Assembly: GCA_036490955.1 (NCBI GenBank)
Contig: DASXCX010000123.1
Location: forward strand, 1 to 37,378
Length of the DNA stretch: 37,378 nt
Origin: CAIKMD01 sp036490955
Lineage (GTDB): Bacteria; Pseudomonadota; Alphaproteobacteria; ATCC43930; CGMCC-115725
Direction of reading: 5' to 3'
A program made the position numbers and the translations under genes. This document shows positions 9,271 to 18,000 of this stretch, in pieces (the stretch's first letter is position 1; each line of letters opens with the position of its first letter). Below the pieces are notes generated by a model. The model was given only the letters and a program-made list of their open reading frames with translations. It did no database searches and was not told where the DNA came from.

Positions 9271-9379
9271 TGCTAGAATCGGCGGACCACGAACCGGTCC
9301 ACTCAGCCCAGTTAGCAAAGTCTTAGTTAGCGAATGTCATAAATCCCGACGCGGGCTTTTTGCCCTCAAAAAGGGATTT
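9271..9379 (+). promoter_or_regulatory. Leader of the histidine-kinase gene: extended -10, direct repeat, RBS-masking hairpin
   Basis: An extended -10 (TGCTAGAAT, 9271-9279) lies upstream of the kinase; no good -35 is seen. AGTTAGC occurs at 9310-9316 and again at 9325-9331, exactly 15 bp apart. AAATCCC (9341-9347) pairs with GGGATTT (9373-9379), enclosing an inner stem GGGC (9353-9356)/GCCC (9362-9365) with a T5 loop. The outer right arm contains the AGGG that serves as ribosome site for GTG 9384, so folding could mask it. Confidence 0.35.
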
Positions 9380-9383
9380 GGCT

Positions 9384-12300
9384 GTGAATTCATCCGCTTC
9401 GGGCGGCTCGGGCGCCTCAGCACCGGCTGTATCCGACCGTAGCGAGCCGTTATCGTCCGCCAAGGCCGAGCGCGATCGGCGACGGCTGGCCCGCCGCGTC
9501 CTCGGCGGCTCGATTATCCTCGTGCTGGCGATCATCGCTCTGACCACGCTGATGCTGTGGCGGCTCAAGGACGCGCAACTCCAAGACGGCCTTGGCAACG
9601 TCTCGGCGCTCGATCTGCTGGTCGCAGCCCAGACCGAACGTGCTTTCGAGAATGTCGGCGTCGTGCTCGACGACGTGTCCGCCGATCTTCAGGCACAGGA
9701 CATCGCTTCCGCCGATGCGCTCCGCCGTTCGGCAGACAACGATGCCACATTCCGATTGCTGCGCGCCAAGATGGCCGGAATTCCGCAGCTCGACTCCCTG
9801 GCGATCGCGACGTCCCAGGGCGACGTCATCAATCGCACGCGCAGCTATCCGGTCGCTCCGCCGACCAACGTCGCGAGCCGCGAATATTTCGCTCGTCTAC
9901 GCGATCATCCCGAGATCAACGCCTATATCAGCCCGCCGCTGCCTGGCGCGGACGGCAGGCCGCTGATCTATATCGGCAAGCGGCTCAATGCGCCGAACGG
10001 GGCGTTCATCGGCATCGTGCTCGGCGCCCTTCACGCCGAATACTTCCAGGGACTCTACGCCAACTATCTCCGCGCACTGCCCGGCGACGGCAAATCGATG
10101 ACGTTGTGGCGCAGCGACGGCACGGTGCTCACGCGCTGGCCGCTCGAGCCCGAGACGACCGCGGATGCGACGCCGCCCGACCTTACCCGGCCGATGCCGA
10201 ACAGCGGCCTTCTCTCCTACTGGACGAAGACACCGCATGACGGCACCGTTGCCGTCGCACAGCACCGCCTCGACGATCTGCCGCTCACCGTCGAGGTACG
10301 GCAATCCGCCTCGGCGATGCTCGCGCCGTGGAGCGGCGAATTCCTGGCTACCGGCTTCGGCGGTGGCGCTTTGCTGCTGCTGGTCGGCGGCGCCGTATGG
10401 CTGCTGATGCGGCAGTTGCGGACCGAGGCGCTCATCATCGAGGAGCGCGCCCGCGCCAACCGCGAGACGGAAGCACGCGAGGATATCGAGCGCGCGCGCA
10501 TGAAGGCGGAAGCCGCCATGCGCGACACGCAGCAAAGCGAAGCGCGGTTCCGCGACATCGCCGAGGTCGGCAGCGACTGGATCTGGGAGACCGACGCGGA
10601 GCACCGCTTCACCTTGGTTGCCGGCGCCCGTCAGCCGAGGGTAAATCTCGTCGGCAAGACGCGCTGGGACCAGGCCGGCGTCGATCCCCAGAACGATCCG
10701 CTGTGGCGCGAGCACATTGCCACGCTCGACGCGCGTCAGCCTTTCCGGCAATTCCGCTTCGCGCGCGGCGGTGTCCATCTTTGCGTCAGCGGCAAGCCGA
10801 TTTTCGCGGATGACGGCACCTTCGTCGGCTATCGCGGCACAGTTAGCGACGAGAGCGAGTTGATTGAAGCGCGTGAGCGCGCGTTACGTGCCGACACTTT
10901 GTTGCGCAACGCGATCGAGAGCATCGCCGAGGGCTTCGTCATCTTCGATGCCGAGGACCGCTTCGTCATGTGCAACGAATCCTACCGCAAGATGTATGGC
11001 GAGAACGCCGCAGGCTTCGTACCGGGCAAGACCTACGAAGAGATTATGCGCCAGGCAGTCGCGACCGGTCGCCACCCCGGCGCGATCGGCCAAGAGGAAG
11101 AGTGGCTGGCCGAGCGCCTACGCAAGCATCGCGAGGCGGCCGAGCCCGAAGAAAGTCGTCTGGCCGACGGACGCTGGGTCATGCGCTCGGAGCGGCGCAT
11201 GGCGGATGGCAGCATCGCCGGGCTGCGCATCGACATCACCGCACTGAAGCAGGCCCAGGAAGCCTTGCGCGAGAGTCAGGTCATGCTCAACCGCGCACAG
11301 AAGCTCTCCGGCACCGGCAGCGTGGTGCGCAATTTCCAGACCAAAGCGACCGAATGGTCCGACGAGATGTACCGGATCTTCGGCGTCGAGCGTGGCGTCT
11401 TCGAGGTAACAACCGAAAATTTCCTCGCCATGATCCACCCCGAAGACCGCGCACGGGTGGAGGACCTCATCTCCCGTCGCGGCACGCAGGCCGAGCCGCC
11501 GACCGAATTCCGCATCATCCGGCCCGACGGCACGATGCGCCGGGTCTATCGCGAAGCCGATTTGGCGCCCAATCCCGACGGCACGCCGGGCATACGGCTG
11601 ACGACCTACAAAGACACCACCGAGCAGCGCGAAGCCGATACGCGGCATCGCGAGCTCGAAGTGCTGCTGCGCGACGCGATCGAAAGTATCTCCGCGGGCT
11701 TCGTGATTTACGATGCCGAAGACCGGCTCGTCCTCTGCAACCAGGCCTACCGCAACCTCTACCCCGAAGCGGCCGAGCTGATGGTTCCCGGCACGCGTTT
11801 CGAGGACGTCCTGCGCAGCGCGCTGAAACAAGGCCGATACCCCGATGCGAAGGGCCGCGAGGCGGAATGGCTCGCCGACGCGTTGCGCTCCCATCGCGAA
11901 GTCAGCAGCCCGATCGAACGGCAATGGTCCGACGGACGCTGGATGCTGATCTCCGAACGGCGAACCAGCAGTGGCGGCCTCGCCGGCCTGCGTGTCGACA
12001 TCACGGCGCTGAAGGGCGTCCAGCAATCGCTGCATGCGAGCGAGCAACGGCTCGACCGCACGCAGAAGGTCGCGCATATCGGCACGGTCGAGCGCGATTT
12101 GCGCAGCGGCGCGGTCGTGTGGTCGGAAGAAACTTATCGGATCTTCGGTGTCGACCCGGCGACCTATACACCGAGCGCCGATAATCTTCTCGGCTTCATT
12201 CATCCCGAGGACCGGCCGTTGATCCTCGACGTTTTGCGGCGCAACCATCGCGACGAAGCGAATACCAGCGTGAAATTCCGAATAGTGCGCCCGGACGGCG

Positions 12301-13160
12301 AGATACGCTCGACCTTGGCGCAGGCGCATGTCGCTTCCGACAAGGCCGGCAATCCGCTCTACATCTCGATCGCGATGATGGACATCACCGACAAAGAGCA
12401 GGCAAGCCAGCGGCAGATCGATCTCGAAAGCCAATTGCGGCATTCCGAGAAGCTGACAGCACTCGGGACCCTTGCCGGCGGCATCGCCCACGATCTCAAC
12501 AACACGCTCGTGCCGATCCAGGCGCTCTCGAAGCTGGCGATCGAGGAATTGCCGGCCGGCACGCAGGCACGTGGGGATCTCGAAAGCATCTACCAAGCGA
12601 GTCTCCAAGCACGCGATCTCGTGCGCCAGATCCTCGCCTTCAGCCGCAAGCAGGAGATTCTCAACGAGCCGACGGACATCGCCGCGCGGGCACGGGAATC
12701 GCTGCAGATGCTGCGCGCCAGCGTGCCGAGCACGATCGAAATCATCGATCGGATCGCGCCGATCCAATCGATCCTCGCGGACGGCACGCAACTCCAGCAG
12801 GTCATCGTCAATCTCGTCACCAACGGCGCCTATGCGATCGGCGACAATTGCGGGCGCGTAACGGTGACGCTCGATGAAGTGCCGGGCGAGCCCGGCGCGC
12901 CGCGCTTCGCCCGTCTCAGCGTCGCCGACACGGGCTGCGGCATGAGTCCCGCTATCATGCACCGCATGTTCGAGCCGTTCTTCACCACCAAAGCGGTGGG
13001 CGAAGGCACCGGGCTCGGCCTTTCGGTCGTGCATGGCATCGTGACCAGCCATGGCGGCACGATCGACGTGAAAAGCACGCCGGGCGAAGGAACCGAATTC
13101 ATCATCCTGCTGCCCGCGAGGCCGGTCGATGAGAGCGGCGCGATCGCCGCCGTTGCCTGA
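9384..13160 (+). CDS. Multi-PAS sensor histidine kinase with Cache-like sensor domain
   Basis: A 1258-residue membrane kinase. A first TM (about 39-60) and a second (about 322-344) enclose a periplasmic Cache-like domain ('PPTNVASREYFARLRDHPE', 'PLIYIGKRLNAPNGAFIGI'). A charged helix leads to five PAS domains at roughly 387-490, 502-622, 642-744, 761-877 and 897-1000. The phosphoacceptor is His1036 in 'GGIAHDLNNTLVP'. The ATPase shows 'QVIVNLVTNGAYAIG', 'VADTGCGM', 'FEPFFTTK' and 'GEGTGLGLSVVHG'. PAS domains 2-3 and 4-5 are an internal duplication. It has no receiver domain; the receiver gene 46 nt downstream is the obvious partner. I chose GTG 9384 for its AGGG ribosome site; TTG at 9360 is the alternative. 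The signal is unknown; the Cache domain suggests a small periplasmic ligand. Confidence 0.9.
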   Translation: MNSSASGGSGASAPAVSDRSEPLSSAKAERDRRRLARRVLGGSIILVLAIIALTTLMLWRLKDAQLQDGLGNVSALDLLVAAQTERAFENVGVVLDDVSADLQAQDIASADALRRSADNDATFRLLRAKMAGIPQLDSLAIATSQGDVINRTRSYPVAPPTNVASREYFARLRDHPEINAYISPPLPGADGRPLIYIGKRLNAPNGAFIGIVLGALHAEYFQGLYANYLRALPGDGKSMTLWRSDGTVLTRWPLEPETTADATPPDLTRPMPNSGLLSYWTKTPHDGTVAVAQHRLDDLPLTVEVRQSASAMLAPWSGEFLATGFGGGALLLLVGGAVWLLMRQLRTEALIIEERARANRETEAREDIERARMKAEAAMRDTQQSEARFRDIAEVGSDWIWETDAEHRFTLVAGARQPRVNLVGKTRWDQAGVDPQNDPLWREHIATLDARQPFRQFRFARGGVHLCVSGKPIFADDGTFVGYRGTVSDESELIEARERALRADTLLRNAIESIAEGFVIFDAEDRFVMCNESYRKMYGENAAGFVPGKTYEEIMRQAVATGRHPGAIGQEEEWLAERLRKHREAAEPEESRLADGRWVMRSERRMADGSIAGLRIDITALKQAQEALRESQVMLNRAQKLSGTGSVVRNFQTKATEWSDEMYRIFGVERGVFEVTTENFLAMIHPEDRARVEDLISRRGTQAEPPTEFRIIRPDGTMRRVYREADLAPNPDGTPGIRLTTYKDTTEQREADTRHRELEVLLRDAIESISAGFVIYDAEDRLVLCNQAYRNLYPEAAELMVPGTRFEDVLRSALKQGRYPDAKGREAEWLADALRSHREVSSPIERQWSDGRWMLISERRTSSGGLAGLRVDITALKGVQQSLHASEQRLDRTQKVAHIGTVERDLRSGAVVWSEETYRIFGVDPATYTPSADNLLGFIHPEDRPLILDVLRRNHRDEANTSVKFRIVRPDGEIRSTLAQAHVASDKAGNPLYISIAMMDITDKEQASQRQIDLESQLRHSEKLTALGTLAGGIAHDLNNTLVPIQALSKLAIEELPAGTQARGDLESIYQASLQARDLVRQILAFSRKQEILNEPTDIAARARESLQMLRASVPSTIEIIDRIAPIQSILADGTQLQQVIVNLVTNGAYAIGDNCGRVTVTLDEVPGEPGAPRFARLSVADTGCGMSPAIMHRMFEPFFTTKAVGEGTGLGLSVVHGIVTSHGGTIDVKSTPGEGTEFIILLPARPVDESGAIAAVA

Positions 13161-13206
13161 CGATCAGATGGGCCCTAACCGTTTCGCGCGGGAAAGCGAA
13201 TTTGTC

Positions 13207-13578
13207 ATGAAGAAGATATTGGTCATCGAAGACAATGTGATCGTCCGCAACACCATGACGCGCATCTTGCAAACCGCCGGCTATAGCGTCGTCACCGCCG
13301 ACGACGGCGTGCAAGGCGTTGATACGTTTCGCCGGGAACAGCCTGACGTGGTCATCTCGGACATCATCATGCCACAGCAGGACGGCATCGGCACGATCCG
13401 TCAAATCCTCGCCGAGCGCCCCGGCACCAAAATCATCGCGATCTCGGGCGGCGGCCGCATCGGCAACACCGATTTCCTGCAGATTGCGCGCAAGATGGGC
13501 GCGGTCGACGCGCTGCAGAAACCGTTCGACCCCGACGATCTGGTGGGCCGAATCAGCAACTGCCTCGAAGCCGCTTAA
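13207..13578 (+). CDS. Single-domain response regulator (CheY-like receiver)
   Basis: A 123-residue receiver with no output domain. The acidic pocket is Glu8/Asp9 ('LVIEDN'), the phosphoacceptor is Asp52 ('VVISDIIMP'), the switch residue is Ser80 ('IIAISGGG') and the conserved lysine is Lys105 ('LQKPFDP'). Position 46 nt after the multi-PAS kinase on the same strand indicates they form a pair. The start is ATG 13207; a longer open frame from 13129 overlaps the kinase end and lacks receiver-like sequence. With no DNA-binding or enzymatic domain, it must act by protein contact or as a phosphorelay intermediate. Its 3' end overlaps the convergent SDR gene by 4 bp. Confidence 0.9.
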   Translation: MKKILVIEDNVIVRNTMTRILQTAGYSVVTADDGVQGVDTFRREQPDVVISDIIMPQQDGIGTIRQILAERPGTKIIAISGGGRIGNTDFLQIARKMGAVDALQKPFDPDDLVGRISNCLEAA

Positions 13579-14348
13579 ATGACGCTCACGGCATGGCCGC
13601 CGTCGACCGGCAGCACCACGCCGTTGAGATAGGCGCCGGCGGGCGACGCGAGCAGAAGCAGCGCGCCATCGAGATCGTCGGGCGCGCCGACACGGCCGGC
13701 GGGAATGCGCGCAATCAGCGCCTTGCCCGTGTTGCTGCGCAAGAAATCGCGATTCATGTCGGTTTCGACATAGCCCAGCGCGATCGCGTTGACGGTGATG
13801 CCGAAACGCCCAAGCTCGACCGCCATGGTACGCGTCAGATGATCGAGTCCGGCTTTCGCCGCGACGTAGCTCGGCACCCCGCGGGCCGTGCGCAAGCCCA
13901 GCAGCGACGAGATATTGACGATACGCCCGGCGCGCTTCAACTCGAGCCAGCGCGAAGCAAGCTCGCGCGACAGCAGCCACGCGCCTTTGAGATTGGTATC
14001 GAGCACGCGATCCCAATCCCCCTCGCTGTGGTCGAGCAGCGGCTTCGACACGGCGATGCCGGCATTGTTGACGAGAATGTCGATCGGACCGAGCGCCCGC
14101 TCTGTCGCGGCGACGCAGGCCTTGACGCTCTTGCCGTCGGTAACGTCGAGCGGCACCGTCGCCGCCCGCCCGCCCGCACTCTCGATCTCGGCTTTTACCT
14201 CGATCAGGAGCTTTTCGTCGCGCGCCGCGAGCGCGACCGCGGCACCCGCTTGCGCCAGCACACCGGCGAAATGCCGGCCAAGCCCGCGCGACGCGCCGGT
14301 CACCAGCGCGACACGTCCGTATAAGGTGAAATCCACCATACGCGTCAT
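13575..14348 (-). CDS. Short-chain dehydrogenase/reductase (SDR)
   Basis: A classical SDR of 257 residues. Cofactor motif 'TGASRGLG' (Gly18, Gly22, Gly24), structural 'NNAG' (94-97), and catalytic Ser148 ('NISSLLG'), Tyr161 and Lys165 ('YVAAK') are all present. The C-terminus 'NGVVLPVDGGHAVSVI' is a typical SDR ending. Cytoplasmic NAD(P)-dependent oxidation or reduction of an alcohol or ketone is expected, but the substrate cannot be inferred. Two in-frame ATGs (14348 and 14339) are possible starts and neither has a convincing ribosome site. The frame stays open upstream to 14975, but that stretch is antisense to the DsbA-like gene and is rejected. It diverges from that gene across 48 bp. Confidence 0.88.
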   Translation of the reverse strand: MTRMVDFTLYGRVALVTGASRGLGRHFAGVLAQAGAAVALAARDEKLLIEVKAEIESAGGRAATVPLDVTDGKSVKACVAATERALGPIDILVNNAGIAVSKPLLDHSEGDWDRVLDTNLKGAWLLSRELASRWLELKRAGRIVNISSLLGLRTARGVPSYVAAKAGLDHLTRTMAVELGRFGITVNAIALGYVETDMNRDFLRSNTGKALIARIPAGRVGAPDDLDGALLLLASPAGAYLNGVVLPVDGGHAVSVI

Positions 14349-14380
14349 GTTGCGGTTCAGGCGGCGCCGGGTCAACCGCG

Positions 14381-14397
14381 TGCTATACTTCCAGCCA
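14381..14397 (+). promoter_or_regulatory. Extended -10 promoter implying a leaderless DsbA-like mRNA
   Basis: TGC followed by TATACT (14381-14389) is a near-consensus extended -10. Only 7 nt separate it from the ATG at 14397, so transcription would be expected to begin at or next to the start codon. There is no Shine-Dalgarno sequence in between. A -35 is not evident, which is tolerated by extended -10 promoters. Confidence 0.5.
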
Positions 14398-15050
14398 TGC
14401 AGATCGACATCATCTCCGACGTAGTATGTCCCTGGTGCTTCATCGGCAAGCGGCGCTTGGAAAAAGCGCTGACGATGCGGCCCGAGATTGAGACCGACAT
14501 CACCTGGCGGCCGTTCCAGCTCAATCCAGACATGCCCGCCGAAGGCATGACGCGCGCCGATTACATCGCCACCAAATTCGGCGATAGCGGCCATTCGCGC
14601 CGCATTCATCAGACCATCGCCGAGGCCGGCGCGACCGTCGGCATCGAATTCGCTTTCGACAAGATCAAGCGCAGCCCCAATACGCGCAACGCCCATCGCC
14701 TCATCCGCTACGCCACCAAGCAAGGTGTCGCGAGCGACGTCGTGACAAGGCTCTTCGATGGGTATTTCCTCGAGGGCCGCGATGTCGGCGACCTTGCCGC
14801 CCTCGCCAAGATCGCCGCCGAAGCCGGGCTCGACGAACGCGAGGCCCGCGCCTTCCTCGCCGGAGACAGTGAGCGCGACGAGATCGTCGCCGAGGACCGC
14901 AACGCGCGCCGCTTGGGCGTCAACGCGGTGCCGTGCTTCGTCTTCGCCAGGCAATATGCGATCTCGGGCGCGCAAGAGCCCGAGTTCTTCTTGCCGGTCT
15001 TCGATCTGGTGCTGAACGGTACGCCGGTGCCGGCTCCGACGATCGGTTAG
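14397..15050 (+). CDS. FrnE-like DsbA-family oxidoreductase
   Basis: A 217-residue thioredoxin-fold protein with the redox motif CPWC at residues 11-14 and no signal peptide, so it is cytoplasmic. The opening 'IDIISDVVCPWCFIGKRRLE', 'WRPFQLNPDMP' and the cis-Pro region 'GVNAVPCFVFARQYAISGAQ' match the FrnE/DSBA_oxidoreductase family, some of which protect against oxidative stress while others act as disulfide isomerases. 2-Hydroxychromene-2-carboxylate isomerases share this fold but lack the CxxC, so that alternative is unlikely. It is followed 18 bp later by the convergent mfd stop. The start has no ribosome site but a promoter-like element directly precedes it. Confidence 0.9.
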   Translation: MQIDIISDVVCPWCFIGKRRLEKALTMRPEIETDITWRPFQLNPDMPAEGMTRADYIATKFGDSGHSRRIHQTIAEAGATVGIEFAFDKIKRSPNTRNAHRLIRYATKQGVASDVVTRLFDGYFLEGRDVGDLAALAKIAAEAGLDEREARAFLAGDSERDEIVAEDRNARRLGVNAVPCFVFARQYAISGAQEPEFFLPVFDLVLNGTPVPAPTIG

Positions 15051-15068
15051 AACGAGTTAGAAGAGAGC

Positions 15069-18000
15069 CTATTTCGCCCGCGCCATCGCCGCAGCGGGTG
15101 CCGGTGCCGCCGCGATGCGCGCGAGATGGCCGAGGATGCCGGACACGCCTTTCAGCCGCTCGCGCGTATCTTCCCAATTGCGCATGATGACGAGCTTCTG
15201 GTCCGGCCGCAGCTTCGCGGTCGCGGCGTTCTGCTGCAGGAAGTCGACGAGGCCCGCGGGATTGGCGAAGCGGTTGTTGCGGAAGGTGAGCGACGCGCCC
15301 TTCTCGCCCGCATCAACCTTCTCGACGCCGGCATCGCGGCAAAACCGCTTGATCGCGATGATATCGAGGAGATTGTCGACCTCGGACGGCAGCGGCCCGA
15401 AGCGATCGACCAACTCGGCCGCGAAGGCATCGATCTCGCGCCGATCGACTAACTGCGCGATGCGGCGATAAAGCCCCAAGCGCACCGGCAGATCGGCGAC
15501 GTAGGTCTCGGGAATGAGCACCGGCGTGCCGATAGTGATCTGCGGCGTCCACTCGTCCTTGGCCTCGCCCAGGCTCGTGTCGCCGCTGCGCGCCGCCGAG
15601 ACGGCCTCTTCGAGCATGTGTTGATAGAGCTCGATGCCGACCTCGCGCACATGGCCCGACTGCTCCTCGCCGAGGAGATTGCCGGCACCTCGGATATCGA
15701 GATCGTGGCTCGCAAGGGTGAAGCCGGCGCCCAGCGTATCGAGCGTCTGCATCACTTCGAGCCGGCGCTGCGCCGTCTCGGTCAGCATCTTGCCCGCCGG
15801 CAGGGTCAGATAGGCATAGCCGCGCAGCTTGCTGCGACCGATGCGCCCGCGCAGCTGGTAGAGCTGCGCCAGCCCAAACATGTCGGCGCGATGAACGATC
15901 ATCGTGTTGGCGCTCGGGATGTCGAGGCCGCTTTCGATGATGTTGGTCGAGAGTAGCACATCGAATTCGCGCGCATCGAAGGCGGTCATCACCTCTTCGA
16001 GCCGCGTCGGCGCCATCTGGCCGTGCGCCACGACGAACTTCACCTCGGGCACCAGCTCCTTGAGCTGCGCCTGGACCTCGTCGAGATCGGTGATGCGTGG
16101 CGCGACATAGAAGCATTGCCCGCCGCGATGCAGCTCGCGCAGCACCGCCTCGCGCACCACCACGGGATCGTAAGGCAGCACGAAGGTACGCACTGCCAGC
16201 CGATCGACCGGCGGCGTCGCGATCACGCTCATCTCGCGTACGCCGGCGAGCGCCAGTTGCAGAGTGCGCGGGATCGGCGTCGCGGTCAGCGTCAGAACAT
16301 GGACATTCGCCTTGAGCTGTTTCAGCCGCTCCTTTTGCGTCACGCCGAAATGCTGCTCCTCGTCGATAATGAGAAGACCGAGATGCTTCAAGGCGATGCT
16401 CTTCGCCAAAAGCGAATGCGTGCCGACGACGATATCGATCTTGCCCTCGGCGAGGTCTTTCTTGGTCTGCACGGCCTGTTTCGCGGGAACCAGGCGCGAG
16501 AGCTGCTCGACCCTGAGCGGCAACCCGGCGAAACGCTCCTTGAAAGTCCGGAAATGCTGGCGCGCCAAGAGTGTCGTGGGCACGACGACCGCGACTTGCG
16601 TGCCGCTCATCGCCGCGACGAAAGCCGCGCGCAATGCGACTTCGGTCTTACCGAAGCCGACATCGCCGCAGATAAGGCGATCCATCGGCTTGCCCGAGGC
16701 CATATCGTTGAAGCTGTCGAGGATCGCCTTGTCCTGATCGTCGGTCTCGGGGAAGGGAAAGCGCGCGGCGAATTCCTCGTAAGCGCCTTCGGTCGGCACC
16801 ATCGGCTCGCCTTCTTTGAGCTGGCGCTGCGCCGCCACGGCGATGAGCTCGTCGGCGATGTCCTTGATGCGCTTCTTGACGCGCGATTTGCGCGACTGCC
16901 ACGACATCGCGCCAAGCTTGTCGAGCGCGACATTGGCGTCCTCGGTGCCGTAGCGCGTCAGCACTTCGATATTCTCGACCGGGACGAAAAGCTTGTCGTC
17001 GCTCGCATAGATCACGCGCAGGCAATCATGCGGCGCGCCGCCGACATCGAGCGTCGCCAGCCCGTCATAGCGGCCGATGCCATGCTCGGCATGGACGACG
17101 AGATCGCCCGGCTGCAAGGTCGCGACCTCGGCGACGAACTGGTCGTAATTGGCGCGGCGCCGCGGCGGCCGCGACAGGCGATCGCCAAGCATGTCCTGCT
17201 CGGTAACGAGGACCGTATCCGCGAAGCGGAAGCCGCGCTCGATCGCCAGCACGGCGAGGCCGAGCGCATTCGTCGGCAGGCGGCGGAAATCCTCCCAGCA
17301 CGGCACCGCCAGCGTCTCGCCCGCGCCATGCTCCTTCAGCAATGTGCCCAGACGCTCGCCGGAGCCGGCGCTATAGGCGGCGATCAGCACGCGCTTGCCG
17401 GCAGCGATCTCGTCCTTGAGCTGCGACTGCACGATGTCGAACAGATTGCGTGACGGGTCGGCGCGCGCCGCCGAGAAATCCATTCCCGGCTTGGCGCCGC
17501 CATCGGCCGCATCCGTGCCGCCGCCGAAAGGCGAAAGCTGCACCACGGCGCGCGTCGTGAGGATCTGACCCCATTCCCTCGCATCGAGGAAAAGCTGCTT
17601 CGGCTCGACCGGGCGATAGACGACGGCGCCTTTGACCGTGCCGGTGTCGCGCCGCGCGGCGTAAAAATCGCCGATCGATTCCAGGCGATCGCTGCGCACG
17701 CCGTCGGATTGATGATCGAGCGATACCGCCGCGCCGGGCAGATAATCGAAGATGGTCTCGAGGCTTTCGTAGAACAGCGGCAGCCAATGCTCAACGCCGA
17801 TATAGCGATGCCCCGCGCTGACCGCCTCGTAGAGTGGATCATCATTGACCGCGGTGCCGAATTGCTCGCGATAGCGCGTGCGGAAGCGGCTGATCGTCGC
17901 GTCGTCGAGCAGCACTTCGCTGACCGGCTTGATGATGAGCCTCTCGGCCGGACCGATTGTGCGTTGGGACAACGCGTCGAAGCGGCGGATATTCTCGATC

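Noticed and set aside
11118..13052. A 644-codon minus-strand frame within the histidine kinase gene
   Set aside because: Antisense to well-defined PAS and kinase motifs; no protein family recognised.
14349..14975. An N-terminal extension of the SDR protein
   Set aside because: The extra roughly 200 codons lie antisense to the DsbA-like gene and do not resemble any SDR N-terminus.
16023..17453. A 476-codon plus-strand frame opposite mfd
   Set aside because: Antisense to conserved helicase motifs, with shadow-type composition.
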